Below, piece after piece: positions 1 through 8,616 of a stretch of DNA of 43,589 nt. Position 1 is the first letter of the stretch. Each line of letters begins with the position of its first letter. Under the pieces are notes generated by a model, which was given only the letters and a program-made list of their open reading frames with translations, was not told where the DNA came from and did not search any database. Both the position numbers and the translations under genes were made by a program. The stretch is from Marinilabilia sp046483585 (lineage in GTDB: Bacteria > Bacteroidota > Bacteroidia > Bacteroidales > Marinilabiliaceae), in the NCBI GenBank assembly GCA_046483585.1, contig JAWOCV010000022.1:1-43589 (forward strand), in the 5' to 3' direction.

Positions 1-49
1 TAAATATATTTCTACTTAATTCCTAATGTAAAATTTAATTTCGTTTAAA

Positions 50-1987
50 ATGAAAAATTTCAGACTCCTTACCATTACAGCAAATTTGGCTGTTATGTTC
101 TTTTTTGTTTCATGTGTTGAGAATGAGGAATCGGAGGGTGTAAGGGCTCTTCGAATGGCCCAGGCCGATTTGATCCAGGCCAGGGCTGAAAGTGAAACCA
201 CCCTGACTGAAGCGGAAGCCGCCTATCTTGAAGCACAGGCTGCTGTAGAGCAAGCACAGGCCGATTATCAGGATGCCATGACTGAGCATCAAAACATTCG
301 TAATGCCATGGAAGAGGCGGAAAATGAGCATGAATTGGCTATGCTCCAGTTGGAACTCGAAATCAATGAAGCCGAACAGGAGGCTAAGCTTGAAGCAGCC
401 ATTGCCGATGCCGAAAAGGCCGCAGCCGATTCCAAAGTTGCTTTGGAAACAGCCATGCGCAATCTTGAGGCTGAACTTGCCAAATCGGAAGTTGAAAATC
501 CGACACTGGATGAATACATGGATAAATATGTAGAGGCTGCAGAACGCGTGGAAACTCTTCAAACCGAAATTGTCGGTTTGCAAAAAGAGATTGCTGATAT
601 GCAACTTGCTTATGATTTTGGTGGGGCCGGAGAGTTTATGAATAATGAAGTGGCCAGGTATGAGAGTGATCTTGCCCGTTATGAGGACTGGAAAGAAAAA
701 TATCAGGCTGTTTATGATGATCCTTCCAATATACAGGAAGCACTTAACGATGCAGAGATAGCTGTTGATACGTTGGAAGATGATGCGGAAGCTCTTCAGG
801 ATGAAGTTGAGGCTGCAGCAGACGAAGCAGAAGAGAAGGGGACTTTAAAAGATGAAGCCGGGGATGCTTATCGTGATGCACTTGCATGGATTGAACAGAT
901 TGAAATTCTTTCCTCAGACGAGGATCTTTTCCCTTTTGATGAGATAACCATAGAGGAAGATGTTCTGGAAGAATTGCTGGATGAACCTGAAAGCGGGTCA
1001 AGAGATGTAAACACAATAGGATATTATGAAGAAGAGGTTGATGACCAGAATGAGGTGATCGCCGACCTTCAAAGGGAACTTTCTTATTATCAGAATCAGC
1101 TTACTGCCGTGGAAGAGCTTTATGATGCCTATAAGGATGATCTGGACAATGCTCAGGACCTTCGCGACAACGCCCTTGAAACCTATAATGAAGCGGTACA
1201 TCATTACAATACGGTGCTGATGGAAAATGGTGGGGATGAAACCGATGCTGATGTTGTGACAGCAGAGAATGAAATGGATGATGCTGAAAGTGAATACTAT
1301 ACAGCGGATAGTGACCTGACTGACTTAAAGAATGACATTGATGCTGCCAGTATTGAATATGGGATATCTGATTTTGAAAATGATGATATTGACTGGTATG
1401 ATAACTATTATAATTGGATGGGCGATAATGATGAAGAAATTCAAAGCCTGATTGCCACTCTTGAAGAATTCACCATTCCACAACAGGAAGATGATATAGA
1501 TGCTGCCAATGATATTCTTGAAAGTTTGCAGAATGACAAGGCTTTAGTGGAGGATTACTTAGCATATATAGAAGCAGAGCTAGGGAATGATCCTGAAGGA
1601 ACTGTTGAAAGTCTGAAAGATGACTATTTTGAAGTTAAGGCAGAATGGAATGAAGCCAAAGCGGCCAAAGAAACCCTGGAGGAAGAACAAGATGACTTGC
1701 AGAATGACCTTGATTTTGCCAAAGATTATCTTGATGATCTTGAAGGCGAATATAATGATATTGAACAAAGGCTTTTCATGTTTGATTCTCAGATTGTGAA
1801 TTTGAAAGAACAAATCGCAACCATTGAAGAGGATATTGCAACAGCTAATAACGATCAGGATTATCTTGAAAACCAAATTGCTGCCAGGGAGGATCAGCTT
1901 GACAATCTTCAGCAACAACTTGAAGTGGCACGTGAAGATGCCAACCGCTATTTAGAGCTTATCAATGAAGAATTGGGGGAGGAGTAG
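50..1987 (+). CDS. Acidic coiled-coil lipoprotein of unknown function
   Basis: 645 residues. The first 22 form a lipoprotein signal (basic start, hydrophobic stretch, FVSC lipobox with Cys22), followed by an acidic VENEE that resembles Bacteroidota surface-lipoprotein export signals. Nearly all the rest is predicted coiled coil: long Ala/Glu/Gln heptads at about 35-190, then Asp/Glu/Tyr/Asn-rich helical segments to the end. The composition is strongly acidic. No catalytic domain or known motif is visible. It probably stands in the periplasm or on the surface as a long rod, for example as a tether or scaffold, but that is inference. It has its own terminator, and the next gene is an outer-membrane barrel protein on the same strand. 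ATG at 50 is the only start that keeps the signal peptide. Confidence 0.85.
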   Translation: MKNFRLLTITANLAVMFFFVSCVENEESEGVRALRMAQADLIQARAESETTLTEAEAAYLEAQAAVEQAQADYQDAMTEHQNIRNAMEEAENEHELAMLQLELEINEAEQEAKLEAAIADAEKAAADSKVALETAMRNLEAELAKSEVENPTLDEYMDKYVEAAERVETLQTEIVGLQKEIADMQLAYDFGGAGEFMNNEVARYESDLARYEDWKEKYQAVYDDPSNIQEALNDAEIAVDTLEDDAEALQDEVEAAADEAEEKGTLKDEAGDAYRDALAWIEQIEILSSDEDLFPFDEITIEEDVLEELLDEPESGSRDVNTIGYYEEEVDDQNEVIADLQRELSYYQNQLTAVEELYDAYKDDLDNAQDLRDNALETYNEAVHHYNTVLMENGGDETDADVVTAENEMDDAESEYYTADSDLTDLKNDIDAASIEYGISDFENDDIDWYDNYYNWMGDNDEEIQSLIATLEEFTIPQQEDDIDAANDILESLQNDKALVEDYLAYIEAELGNDPEGTVESLKDDYFEVKAEWNEAKAAKETLEEEQDDLQNDLDFAKDYLDDLEGEYNDIEQRLFMFDSQIVNLKEQIATIEEDIATANNDQDYLENQIAAREDQLDNLQQQLEVAREDANRYLELINEELGEE

Positions 1988-2006
1988 TGTAAATTAAAGA
2001 TTACCC

Positions 2007-2034
2007 GGCCGGGGATGCTTTCCCGGCCATTTTT
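2007..2034 (+). terminator. Intrinsic terminator after the coiled-coil lipoprotein
   Basis: A 9-bp GC-rich stem (2007-2015 with 2020-2028, one G-T pair) closes a 4-nt loop and is followed by ATTTTT. It starts 20 bases after the stop codon. Confidence 0.85.
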
Positions 2035-2074
2035 CAAAAATTGATTGCTAATCCTTCTTAAAAGCCTGATTCTT

Positions 2075-2932
2075 ATGAGAAAATTAAAAATATTACGGGG
2101 CCTGACTGTTGCTTTGATGGCCATTTGGGTTACAGGAGCAACGGGGCAGTCATTCAGCCCGGAGGCAGGCGATAAATCGGTCTCCCTGAGGTTAGGTCGG
2201 GGTGCATCGTTTGGAGACCTGCAATATCAGGAAGTCAATCAGAGAGCTACGTCTCCGGATTACTACAACTGGAACGGAATCTTGCCGGCTTTTCAAAATC
2301 AGCCTGGACAGCCCTATTCCTTTAATTTGACTTCATCCAATAATATGAACAACATAATAGGGGCCGAAATCAAGTATTTCATTTCATCGCAGATGGCTGT
2401 CCGTTTTAACGGTGGCGGGTCTGTTATGAGTTCCCCCTCATCAGATGCCCTTGAAGTTACCGGTGATGATATTGGTTCTGGTAATGAAACTGCTGAGCCC
2501 GGCACCTTTGTTCCGGGATGGGAAATGCTTGAGGGACGCACCACCATGCAGTTTTATGGAGATCTGGGCGTTGATTATTATTTTACCGGGAAATATGAGC
2601 GCGTCAATCCTTATGCCGGAGTCCAGGGAAATGCCACATATGGTCAGATGGAGATTTTTGACGGATATGGCGGGGTAGATGAAGACGGCGAAGTTGTCTC
2701 TTCTCTTGATACCCGTAATGGTGAAGGTTATGCCTTTGGTGGCAGTTTTGTCGGTGGTATTGATTATTATCTTTCCGAAGGTTTTATTCTGGGTATTGAA
2801 CTGAAGATCTGTAACTACATGTACAACGTGAAACGGGTTTTTCACGAACCAGGAATGGAGCCCCAGGAGGCTTCGACGCACCAAACATCTTTTCTTTCCC
2901 AGCCGGTCATCAAGCTTGGCTTTCGGTTCTGA
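2075..2932 (+). CDS. Outer-membrane beta-barrel protein, unknown role
   Basis: 285 residues from ATG 2075. The open frame extends back to a TTG at 2045, but the ATG places a clean signal peptide at the N-terminus (MRKLK then a hydrophobic run ending TGATGQ), so I prefer it. The body alternates hydrophobic and polar residues with many Tyr/Gly/Phe pairs, for example near DYYFTGKYERVNPYAGVQG. The protein ends KLGFRF with a terminal Phe, the usual beta-signal of barrel proteins. Size and pattern fit a small 8-10-stranded OmpW/OmpA-barrel-like porin family. The substrate cannot be told. It follows the coiled-coil lipoprotein but sits behind a terminator, so it is probably transcribed separately. 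Confidence 0.8.
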   Translation: MRKLKILRGLTVALMAIWVTGATGQSFSPEAGDKSVSLRLGRGASFGDLQYQEVNQRATSPDYYNWNGILPAFQNQPGQPYSFNLTSSNNMNNIIGAEIKYFISSQMAVRFNGGGSVMSSPSSDALEVTGDDIGSGNETAEPGTFVPGWEMLEGRTTMQFYGDLGVDYYFTGKYERVNPYAGVQGNATYGQMEIFDGYGGVDEDGEVVSSLDTRNGEGYAFGGSFVGGIDYYLSEGFILGIELKICNYMYNVKRVFHEPGMEPQEASTHQTSFLSQPVIKLGFRF

Positions 2933-2960
2933 GAAGATGAAGTTTTCGAATATGAGATAA

Positions 2961-2989
2961 AGGCGGCCTCTATGAAGGTCGCCTTTTTT
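2961..2989 (+). terminator. Intrinsic terminator, possibly shared with tex
   Basis: Stem AGGCGGCCT / AGGTCGCCT (9 bp with one G-T pair), 5-base loop, then six T. On the opposite strand the same stem is followed only by TTTATC, so it may weakly terminate the convergent tex operon as well. Confidence 0.85.
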
Positions 2990-3004
2990 CAGTCCTCAAA
3001 GACG

Positions 3005-5128
3005 TTATTGCGTTTTCAACGAAAGTTGTATCCGTTTACGGGCCACATCCACCTCCAGTACTTTAACTTCCACATGTTGGTGTAGTTTCACGATATCTGC
3101 CGGATTAGAAACATACCGGTCGGCCATTTGGGAGATATGTACCAGCCCGTCCTGTTTGACTCCTACATCCACGAACGCTCCGAAATTGGTAATATTGGTT
3201 ACGATGCCGGGGACCACCATGCCGGGTTTCAGATCTTCAACGGAGAAGACATCTTTGGCAAACTCAAAAACTTTTATGGTTTTCCGGGGATCCCGCCCGG
3301 GCTTTTCAAGCTCCTGCATGATATCTTTAAGTGTGGGCAGACCGGTTTTTTCGGTTACGTATTGGTTCAGGTCGATTTGTTCGCGCAAGCTTTTTTCCTT
3401 AATAAGGTCTGCTACGCCACATTTCAGATCTTTGGCCATTTTTTCCACTACCGGATATGCCTCGGGGTGTACGGCGGTGTTCTCAAGCGGATTTTGAGCA
3501 TCAGGGATCCGCAGAAATCCGGCGGCCTGTTCAAAAGCCTTGGCACCAAGGCGGGGCACTTTTTTCAAATCATTGCGTCCGGGGAACGGACCGTTTTCAT
3601 CACGCCAGGCGACGATGTTTTTGGCCAGTGAAGGGCCCAGACCTGAGACGTATGTCAGTAAATGATGACTGGCTGTATTGAGGTTAACGCCAACATTATT
3701 GACCGCAGACTCAACCACCCGGTCGAGGGCCTCTTTCATCCTGTTTTGATCGACATCGTGCTGGTACTGGCCCACCCCGATGGATTTGGGATCAATTTTT
3801 ACCAACTCGGCCAGTGGATCCATGAGCCTTCGTCCGATGGAAACAGCTCCACGAACGGTTACATCATATTGCGGAAATTCTTCACGCGCCACTTTGCTGG
3901 CGCTGTAAACCGAGGCACCGTCTTCACTGACCATAAAGACCTGCAATTCACGATCAAACTTGGTTTTGCGGACAAATCCTTCTGTCTCCCGTGAGGCGGT
4001 CCCGTTCCCGATGGCAATGGCTTCTATGTTATAGGCATCCACCAGCGAGCTTAATTTTTTTTTGGCTTTGCCTGCTTCTTTCTGAGGTGGATGAGGATAG
4101 ATGGTTTCATTGTGCAGGAGTCTGCCCTGGGCATCCAGGCATACCACTTTGCACCCGGTGCGATAACCGGGATCGATGGCCAGAACCCGTTTCTGACCCA
4201 GCGGCGGGGCCAAAAGAAGTTGCCTCAGGTTATCGCTGAAAACGCGTATGGCTTCCTCGTCGGCTTTTTCTTTGAAAGTGGTCAGCGTCTCATTTTCGAT
4301 GGAAGGAGCCAGCAATCTTTTGTAGGCATCGTCCATTGCTTGTTCTACATGGTCTGAAGAAGGGTTGTCATCTTTGATGAAACGCCTTTTTAACTGTGCT
4401 AATACTTCTTCGCTGTCAGGGGCGGCTGAAATTTTCAGGATGCCTTCTTTCTCACCTCTCTGCATTGCCAGGAAGCGATGCGACGGGCAACGTTTCAGAG
4501 GTTCGCTCCATTCGAAGTAATCACGGTATTTGGCGCCTTCTTCTTCTTTGCCTTTAACAACTTTGGCAGAAATGGTGGCTTTATGCCGGAAACTGTTTCT
4601 CACGATCTCCCGGGCATTCTGATCTTCATTGATCCATTCGGCTATGATGTCGCGGGCCCCCTGCAAGGCAGAATCCACATCAGGCACTTCTTCAGTGATA
4701 AACCGGGAGGCATGGTCTTCCGGGTTTTGTTCACGCTGCTTCATTAATGTCCCGGCCAGGGCTTCCAATCCGAGCTCCCTGGCTTTAGAGGCCCGGGTTT
4801 TTCGTTTTGGCTTATAAGGAAGGTAAAGGTCTTCCAGCTCAATGGCATCATAACATCCCGTGATCCGCTCTTTGAGTTCATCGGTCAGCAAATCTTGCTC
4901 TTCGATGGTTTTCAGGATGGTTGTTTTTCTTTTTTCCAGCTCCTGGAATTTGTCGTAGGCCTCCTTAATTGAGGCAATGTCTACTTCGTCCAGGCTACCG
5001 GTTTTTTCTTTCCGGTAACGACTGATAAAAGGAATGGTGGCTCCTTCACTTAAAAGTTCAACGGTATTGTTGACCCGGTTCACCGGGATATTCGTTTTTT
5101 CAGCTATCAGACTTGGGATGGTACGCAT
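3005..5128 (-). CDS. tex: Tex family S1 RNA-binding protein
   Basis: 707 residues, close to the usual length of the Tex/YhgF family. The N-terminal helical Tex region holds the signature SEGATIPFISRYRKEKTGSL at about 27-46. A YqgF/RNase H-like fold begins near residue 313 with VLAIDPGYRTGC. Helix-hairpin-helix segments follow at about 490-560 (GLGPSLAKNIVAWR). A C-terminal S1 domain spans about 633-705 (GIVTNITNFGAFVDVGV, then DGLVHIS). Tex proteins bind nucleic acid and are linked to transcription and RNA surveillance; the precise role is unsettled. It is the last gene of a minus-strand run, 31 bases after the DEAD-box helicase, which suggests co-transcription with other RNA-metabolism genes. 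Confidence 0.96.
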   Translation of the reverse strand: MRTIPSLIAEKTNIPVNRVNNTVELLSEGATIPFISRYRKEKTGSLDEVDIASIKEAYDKFQELEKRKTTILKTIEEQDLLTDELKERITGCYDAIELEDLYLPYKPKRKTRASKARELGLEALAGTLMKQREQNPEDHASRFITEEVPDVDSALQGARDIIAEWINEDQNAREIVRNSFRHKATISAKVVKGKEEEGAKYRDYFEWSEPLKRCPSHRFLAMQRGEKEGILKISAAPDSEEVLAQLKRRFIKDDNPSSDHVEQAMDDAYKRLLAPSIENETLTTFKEKADEEAIRVFSDNLRQLLLAPPLGQKRVLAIDPGYRTGCKVVCLDAQGRLLHNETIYPHPPQKEAGKAKKKLSSLVDAYNIEAIAIGNGTASRETEGFVRKTKFDRELQVFMVSEDGASVYSASKVAREEFPQYDVTVRGAVSIGRRLMDPLAELVKIDPKSIGVGQYQHDVDQNRMKEALDRVVESAVNNVGVNLNTASHHLLTYVSGLGPSLAKNIVAWRDENGPFPGRNDLKKVPRLGAKAFEQAAGFLRIPDAQNPLENTAVHPEAYPVVEKMAKDLKCGVADLIKEKSLREQIDLNQYVTEKTGLPTLKDIMQELEKPGRDPRKTIKVFEFAKDVFSVEDLKPGMVVPGIVTNITNFGAFVDVGVKQDGLVHISQMADRYVSNPADIVKLHQHVEVKVLEVDVARKRIQLSLKTQ

Positions 5129-5159
5129 GGTAACCGGTTATCAAATGGGTGTCGATGAG

Positions 5160-6356
5160 TTATTTCTTTTTCTTCTTAAAGTTTCTTTTTGGTCTATGCC
5201 CTCCTTTTTTGGGGTTGTATTCGGGTCCCTGCCCGATTTCTTTTGGTACGGGCATTTTGATGATCTTTGTATCAATCAGGTTTTCAATATTTTGAAAATC
5301 CTGCTGGTCTTTGTCCGAGATAAAGGTAAGGGCCACACCGGTAGAGGAGGCACGGGCGGTTCTTCCGACCCGGTGGACATAATCTTCGGCATCGTTGGGG
5401 ACATCAAAGTTGATGACCAGGTCGATGCCTTCAACGTCAATCCCGCGGGCCACGATATCGGTAGCCACCAGTATCTGAATATTGCGGTTTCGGAATTCCC
5501 GCATTACTTCGGTCCTTTCTTTCTGGTCCAGATCGGAGTGAATGGCCGAGGCATTGAACCCGTTCTGTCTCAACGACCGGTGAATGTCTTTCACCTTTTG
5601 TTTTGTGGAGGAGAAAACGAGGATGCTTTTCAGGTCTTTCCCTTTCAGGAGAGTATTGACAAGCGGGATCTTCTGATTTTCATATACCAAATAAGCCCCC
5701 TGCAGAATGCCTTCGGCCGGTTTCGACATGGCAATGTTGACCTCTTCGGGATCGGTCAGCAGTTCCCGGGCCATATTTCTGATTTTGACGGGCATGGTGG
5801 CGGAGAACATCAGTGTCTGCCTTTTTTGAGGAAGATACGAAACGATCTGCATGATGTCTTCATAGAATCCCATGTCCAGCATCCGGTCAGCTTCGTCGAG
5901 GATAAGGTGTTTCAGGGTGTCCATTTTTACATACCCCATACTCAGGTGCTGAATAAGCCGTCCCGGAGTGGCTACAATGATATTGGCGCCAGTGATGAGA
6001 GCTTTTTTCTGATTGTTCCAAAGGCCGGCATCGTTTCCGCCGTATACTGCGATTGAGGTGATGGGGAGAAAATAACCAAAACCCTCTACTTGTTGGTCGA
6101 TCTGCATGGCAAGTTCACGGGTGGGAACCAGTACCAGCGTATTAAGTCCTTCCTGACCGGTTTGTATCAGGCGGTCGAGAACGGGCAACAAATAAGCGGC
6201 CGTTTTCCCTGTCCCCGTTTGGGCACAGGCGATCATGTCCTTGCCTTTCATGATGGGGGGCATGGTTTCCACCTGGACAGGTGTGGCGTCTTCAAACCTC
6301 ATGGCTTCCAGTCCTTCCAGGACTTCCGCCGAAAAACCGAATTCTGTAAATTTCAA
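5160..6356 (-). CDS. DEAD-box ATP-dependent RNA helicase, RhlE type
   Basis: 398 residues with the full DEAD-box set: a Q motif ending in TPVQ, motif I AQTGTGKT (45-52), PTREL, TPGRL, DEAD (154-157), SAT, and motif VI HRVGRTAR. Two RecA-like lobes fill about 1-365. The C-terminus is a Lys/Arg-rich tail ending KKKKK, typical of RhlE/CshA-like helicases that use a basic tail to hold RNA. The start is TTG at 6354-6356: no in-frame ATG lies just upstream, and the conserved MKFTEFGFS opening of the family begins exactly there. It lies 21 bases after rlmI and 31 before tex. Likely role: unwinding of rRNA or mRNA structure during ribosome assembly or decay. Confidence 0.95.
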   Translation of the reverse strand: MKFTEFGFSAEVLEGLEAMRFEDATPVQVETMPPIMKGKDMIACAQTGTGKTAAYLLPVLDRLIQTGQEGLNTLVLVPTRELAMQIDQQVEGFGYFLPITSIAVYGGNDAGLWNNQKKALITGANIIVATPGRLIQHLSMGYVKMDTLKHLILDEADRMLDMGFYEDIMQIVSYLPQKRQTLMFSATMPVKIRNMARELLTDPEEVNIAMSKPAEGILQGAYLVYENQKIPLVNTLLKGKDLKSILVFSSTKQKVKDIHRSLRQNGFNASAIHSDLDQKERTEVMREFRNRNIQILVATDIVARGIDVEGIDLVINFDVPNDAEDYVHRVGRTARASSTGVALTFISDKDQQDFQNIENLIDTKIIKMPVPKEIGQGPEYNPKKGGHRPKRNFKKKKK

Positions 6357-6377
6357 AATATGTATGTTTGTTTTAAT

Positions 6378-7562
6378 TTATTCAACGTAAAGGACCAACC
6401 CTTTAAGATATTCACTTTCGGGGTGATAAATGTTGACGGGGTGGTCAACGGGTTGCTGCATTTGATGGATGATACGGACATTACGACCTCCTTTGGCTGC
6501 TGCAGAGAAGACAGCTTTCCGGAATGCATCCCGGCTGATCACCTGTGAGCAGGAGAAAGTAAAGATAATTCCGCCGGGTTTTATTTTTTCGATGGCTCTG
6601 GCGTTAAGTTTTCGGTACCCCTGAAGAGCATTGGGGACAACGTTCAGGTGTTTGGCAAAAGCAGGAGGGTCCAGTACCATCACATCGTATAAACCCCCGC
6701 TTTTATCGAGAAATTTGAAAGCATCTCCGGCATATGCTGTATGTCGCTGATCATCCGGAAAATTAAGTTCTACATTGGCGCGTGTCAATTCTATGGCTCT
6801 TTCCGAGCTGTCTACTGAATGAACAAGTTCGGCATCGCCCCGTAAAGCATAGAATGAAAATCCCCCTGTATAACAAAAAAGATTCAGTACATGTTTGTTT
6901 TTGCTGTATTGTTCGAGCAAGGCACGGTTGTCCCGTTGGTCTACAAAGAAACCGGTCTTTTGCCCTTTTTCGTAATCCACATGGAATTTAAGGCCGTTTT
7001 CCATGGCGATCTTGTCTTTTGAATTACCAAGCAAAAATCCGTTTTCGGCTTCCACTTCTGCTTTGTATGGCATCGACCCCTTTGACTTGTTATAGATGGC
7101 CTGGATGTTTGTTCCCAAAACATTCTGAAGGGCTTTGCCAAGCGTCTCTTTGATGAGATACATTCCCACGGTGTGGAATTGCATGACGGCTGTTGTGTTG
7201 TAAATGTCTACGATCAGGCCGGGCATTCCGTCGCTCTCTGCATAGATCAATCGCCAGGCATTGGTTCTGGTGCTATTGGCCAGACCTGACAGAGACCGGA
7301 GTTTTAAGGCCTGCCTGATTTTTTGGGTCCAAAAGGTTTCGTCAGGCGTTATTTCTGAAAAGGAAAATATTCTGACGGCTATGGAACCAATTTGAGAGTG
7401 TCCGAGACCCAGGAAATGTCCGTTCCGGTCGCAGACTTCAACGATGTCACCTTCTTCTATTTCACCCGAAGACGAATGAATGGCTCCTGAAAAAACCCAT
7501 GGGTGAAAGCGTTGAATGCTTTGTTCTTTGCCGGGTTTTAAGAATATCTTGGGAAATGTCAT
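6378..7562 (-). CDS. rlmI: Class I SAM-dependent rRNA (cytosine-C5) methyltransferase, RlmI type
   Basis: 394 residues. An N-terminal PUA domain (about 1-75, GDIVEVCDRNGHFLGLG) is followed by a linker domain and a Rossmann methyltransferase. Motif I is VLNLFCYTGGFSF at about 222-234, an acidic residue follows in SVDSSE, and the catalytic-region motif DPPAF lies near 294-298. A Ser-Cys-Ser segment (FTFSCSQ) supplies the Cys expected in m5C enzymes. The E. coli relative RlmI methylates C1962 of 23S rRNA; that site is inferred here. It starts 15 bases after the exonuclease stop and ends 21 bases before the helicase, so the four genes look like one transcript. Confidence 0.92.
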   Translation of the reverse strand: MTFPKIFLKPGKEQSIQRFHPWVFSGAIHSSSGEIEEGDIVEVCDRNGHFLGLGHSQIGSIAVRIFSFSEITPDETFWTQKIRQALKLRSLSGLANSTRTNAWRLIYAESDGMPGLIVDIYNTTAVMQFHTVGMYLIKETLGKALQNVLGTNIQAIYNKSKGSMPYKAEVEAENGFLLGNSKDKIAMENGLKFHVDYEKGQKTGFFVDQRDNRALLEQYSKNKHVLNLFCYTGGFSFYALRGDAELVHSVDSSERAIELTRANVELNFPDDQRHTAYAGDAFKFLDKSGGLYDVMVLDPPAFAKHLNVVPNALQGYRKLNARAIEKIKPGGIIFTFSCSQVISRDAFRKAVFSAAAKGGRNVRIIHQMQQPVDHPVNIYHPESEYLKGLVLYVE

Positions 7563-7577
7563 GTGGTTGCCGGGAAT

Positions 7578-8201
7578 TTAAGAACTTTCTTGGTTTTTTT
7601 GTTCGGTTTTCTTTTGTTCGGTTTCTACAGGTTCCAGGTTCTGAAGCTTGTTGAAAATTTGCAGGGCGACCCATGCATCTGTGGCGGCATATATAATCTG
7701 GCCTTCCGTGAGTTGACCGGCTTCCCAGTTTGAGAGTCGTTGTCTTTTGGAAACCCGGATGCCCAGTAACAGTCCGGCCAGGTTTTTAAGGCTCAAAACC
7801 TCTATGCCGTAATCGGGGACCACTTCCTGTAATTCCACAAATCCCCGGGGAGTGAATGGGTTTAGCTGGCGGAGGGCCCTGAGATCGTCGCGGATGCCCA
7901 CGCCCACTTTCAAAATGTCCGGACTGGCCATCAGTTCAGTGAGTGGACCGTTGAGGCCGGTTTTATTGAGTCTGAAAAGAAAGGCCTCTTCATCTGTGCT
8001 TATTTGAAGAAGGGCTACCTTATGTGAAACCCCTTTTTTGAAAGAGGGTTTGGTTTCTGTGTCAAACCCGACAGTCTTTTTCTTAGTCAGCTCCTTTACA
8101 ATCGTGGCCACTTTTTCGGGGTCTTCCACAACCGTGACGGGACCTTCGAACTGTTTTAGGGGAAGTGTTTTTATGTCTTCTTTTGAAATGGTATTCTGCA
8201 T
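7578..8201 (-). CDS. DEDDy 3'-5' exonuclease (RNase D-like)
   Basis: 207 residues from the ATG at 8199-8201. Another in-frame ATG at 8232-8234 would add 11 residues (MSRKGLKQECP); I chose the inner one because the MQNTISKEDIKTLPLKQFEG opening resembles homologues as I know them. All DEDDy motifs are present: Exo I FDTET (Asp47, Glu49), Exo II VGIRDDL (Asp105 or Asp106), Exo III YAATD (Tyr171, Asp175). There is no HRDC domain, so it is a minimal exonuclease of the kind annotated as '3'-5' exonuclease' in Bacteroidota. The C-terminal 20 residues are polar and Gln/Glu/Lys-rich. It heads the tight rlmI-helicase-tex run, which favours an RNA substrate. Confidence 0.9.
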   Translation of the reverse strand: MQNTISKEDIKTLPLKQFEGPVTVVEDPEKVATIVKELTKKKTVGFDTETKPSFKKGVSHKVALLQISTDEEAFLFRLNKTGLNGPLTELMASPDILKVGVGIRDDLRALRQLNPFTPRGFVELQEVVPDYGIEVLSLKNLAGLLLGIRVSKRQRLSNWEAGQLTEGQIIYAATDAWVALQIFNKLQNLEPVETEQKKTEQKNQESS

Positions 8202-8616
8202 TGGGCATTCTTGTTTTAGTCCTTTCCGGGACATCTTTGCATTCCCTGTTATTTGAGAGCGAAGAAATTCAATGGTCTTTTATTTAACAAAACATGTAAC
8301 AAACGGAATTTCAATCACATACATTTTTATTGATTCTTTGGTTATGTCGCAAAAGTGAGCAACCTTTCACTTCAGCTTTGAGCTTCGAGCTTCGAGCTTT
8401 CAGCTACTACTGACTCTGCGACTGAGCTAACAGCTAACAGCTAAGAGCTTCCCCGCGGCCAGGTTACTTTTATCTAACTTTCCGAAATGGTTGAGCGGAA
8501 AGGCGCATAAACATTGAGATCCTTTTCGTTTAGCAGGAATTTTTTATTGGTTTGAATGGGGTTAACCTCTTGTTGTCGTTTTTGTACCCGGTTTCCGGGA
8601 AAGAGGTCTCCCTTTC
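8202..8616. other. Intergenic region with heptanucleotide repeats
   Basis: 415 bases without a convincing gene, between the DUF5063 gene and the exonuclease (both minus strand). It holds the dispersed repeat listed at 8330-8482. A short run of T and mixed sequence follows the DUF5063 stop, but I see no strong terminator hairpin. The promoter of the exonuclease run must lie between about 8235 and 8330, but no good TAnnTTTG box stands out there. Confidence 0.6.
8330..8482 (+). repeat. Dispersed intergenic repeat, copy A, with AGCT heptads
   Basis: It shares with 13171-13294, in the same order: the first 16 bases (TTGATTCTTTGGTTAT), GAGCAAC, CTTTCAGCT, CTCTGCGAC and TCTAACTTTC. Copy A also carries two arrays of 7-base units with an AGCT core. 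The first is GAGCTTC, GAGCTTC, GAGCTTT at 8380-8400, running into CAGCTAC. The second is AGCTAAC, AGCTAAC, AGCTAAG, AGCTTCC at 8425-8452. Because AGCT is self-complementary, the two arrays could pair in several registers. No coding capacity is evident. Confidence 0.7.

Noticed and set aside
1..49. Promoter for the first gene (TAATTTCG at 36-43)
   Set aside because: One base off the -7 consensus and too little upstream sequence is in the window to judge a -33 element.
744..1016. Minus-strand open frame of 90 codons, Leu/His/Pro-rich
   Set aside because: Mirror of the repetitive acidic coiled-coil codons in the real gene on the other strand.
5034..6056. 340-codon plus-strand open frame
   Set aside because: It lies antisense to the DEAD-box helicase, whose motifs are complete; composition is a shadow of that gene.
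8380..8452. Possible CRISPR-like short repeats
   Set aside because: Units are only seven bases and contiguous, with no spacers of fixed length and no cas genes.
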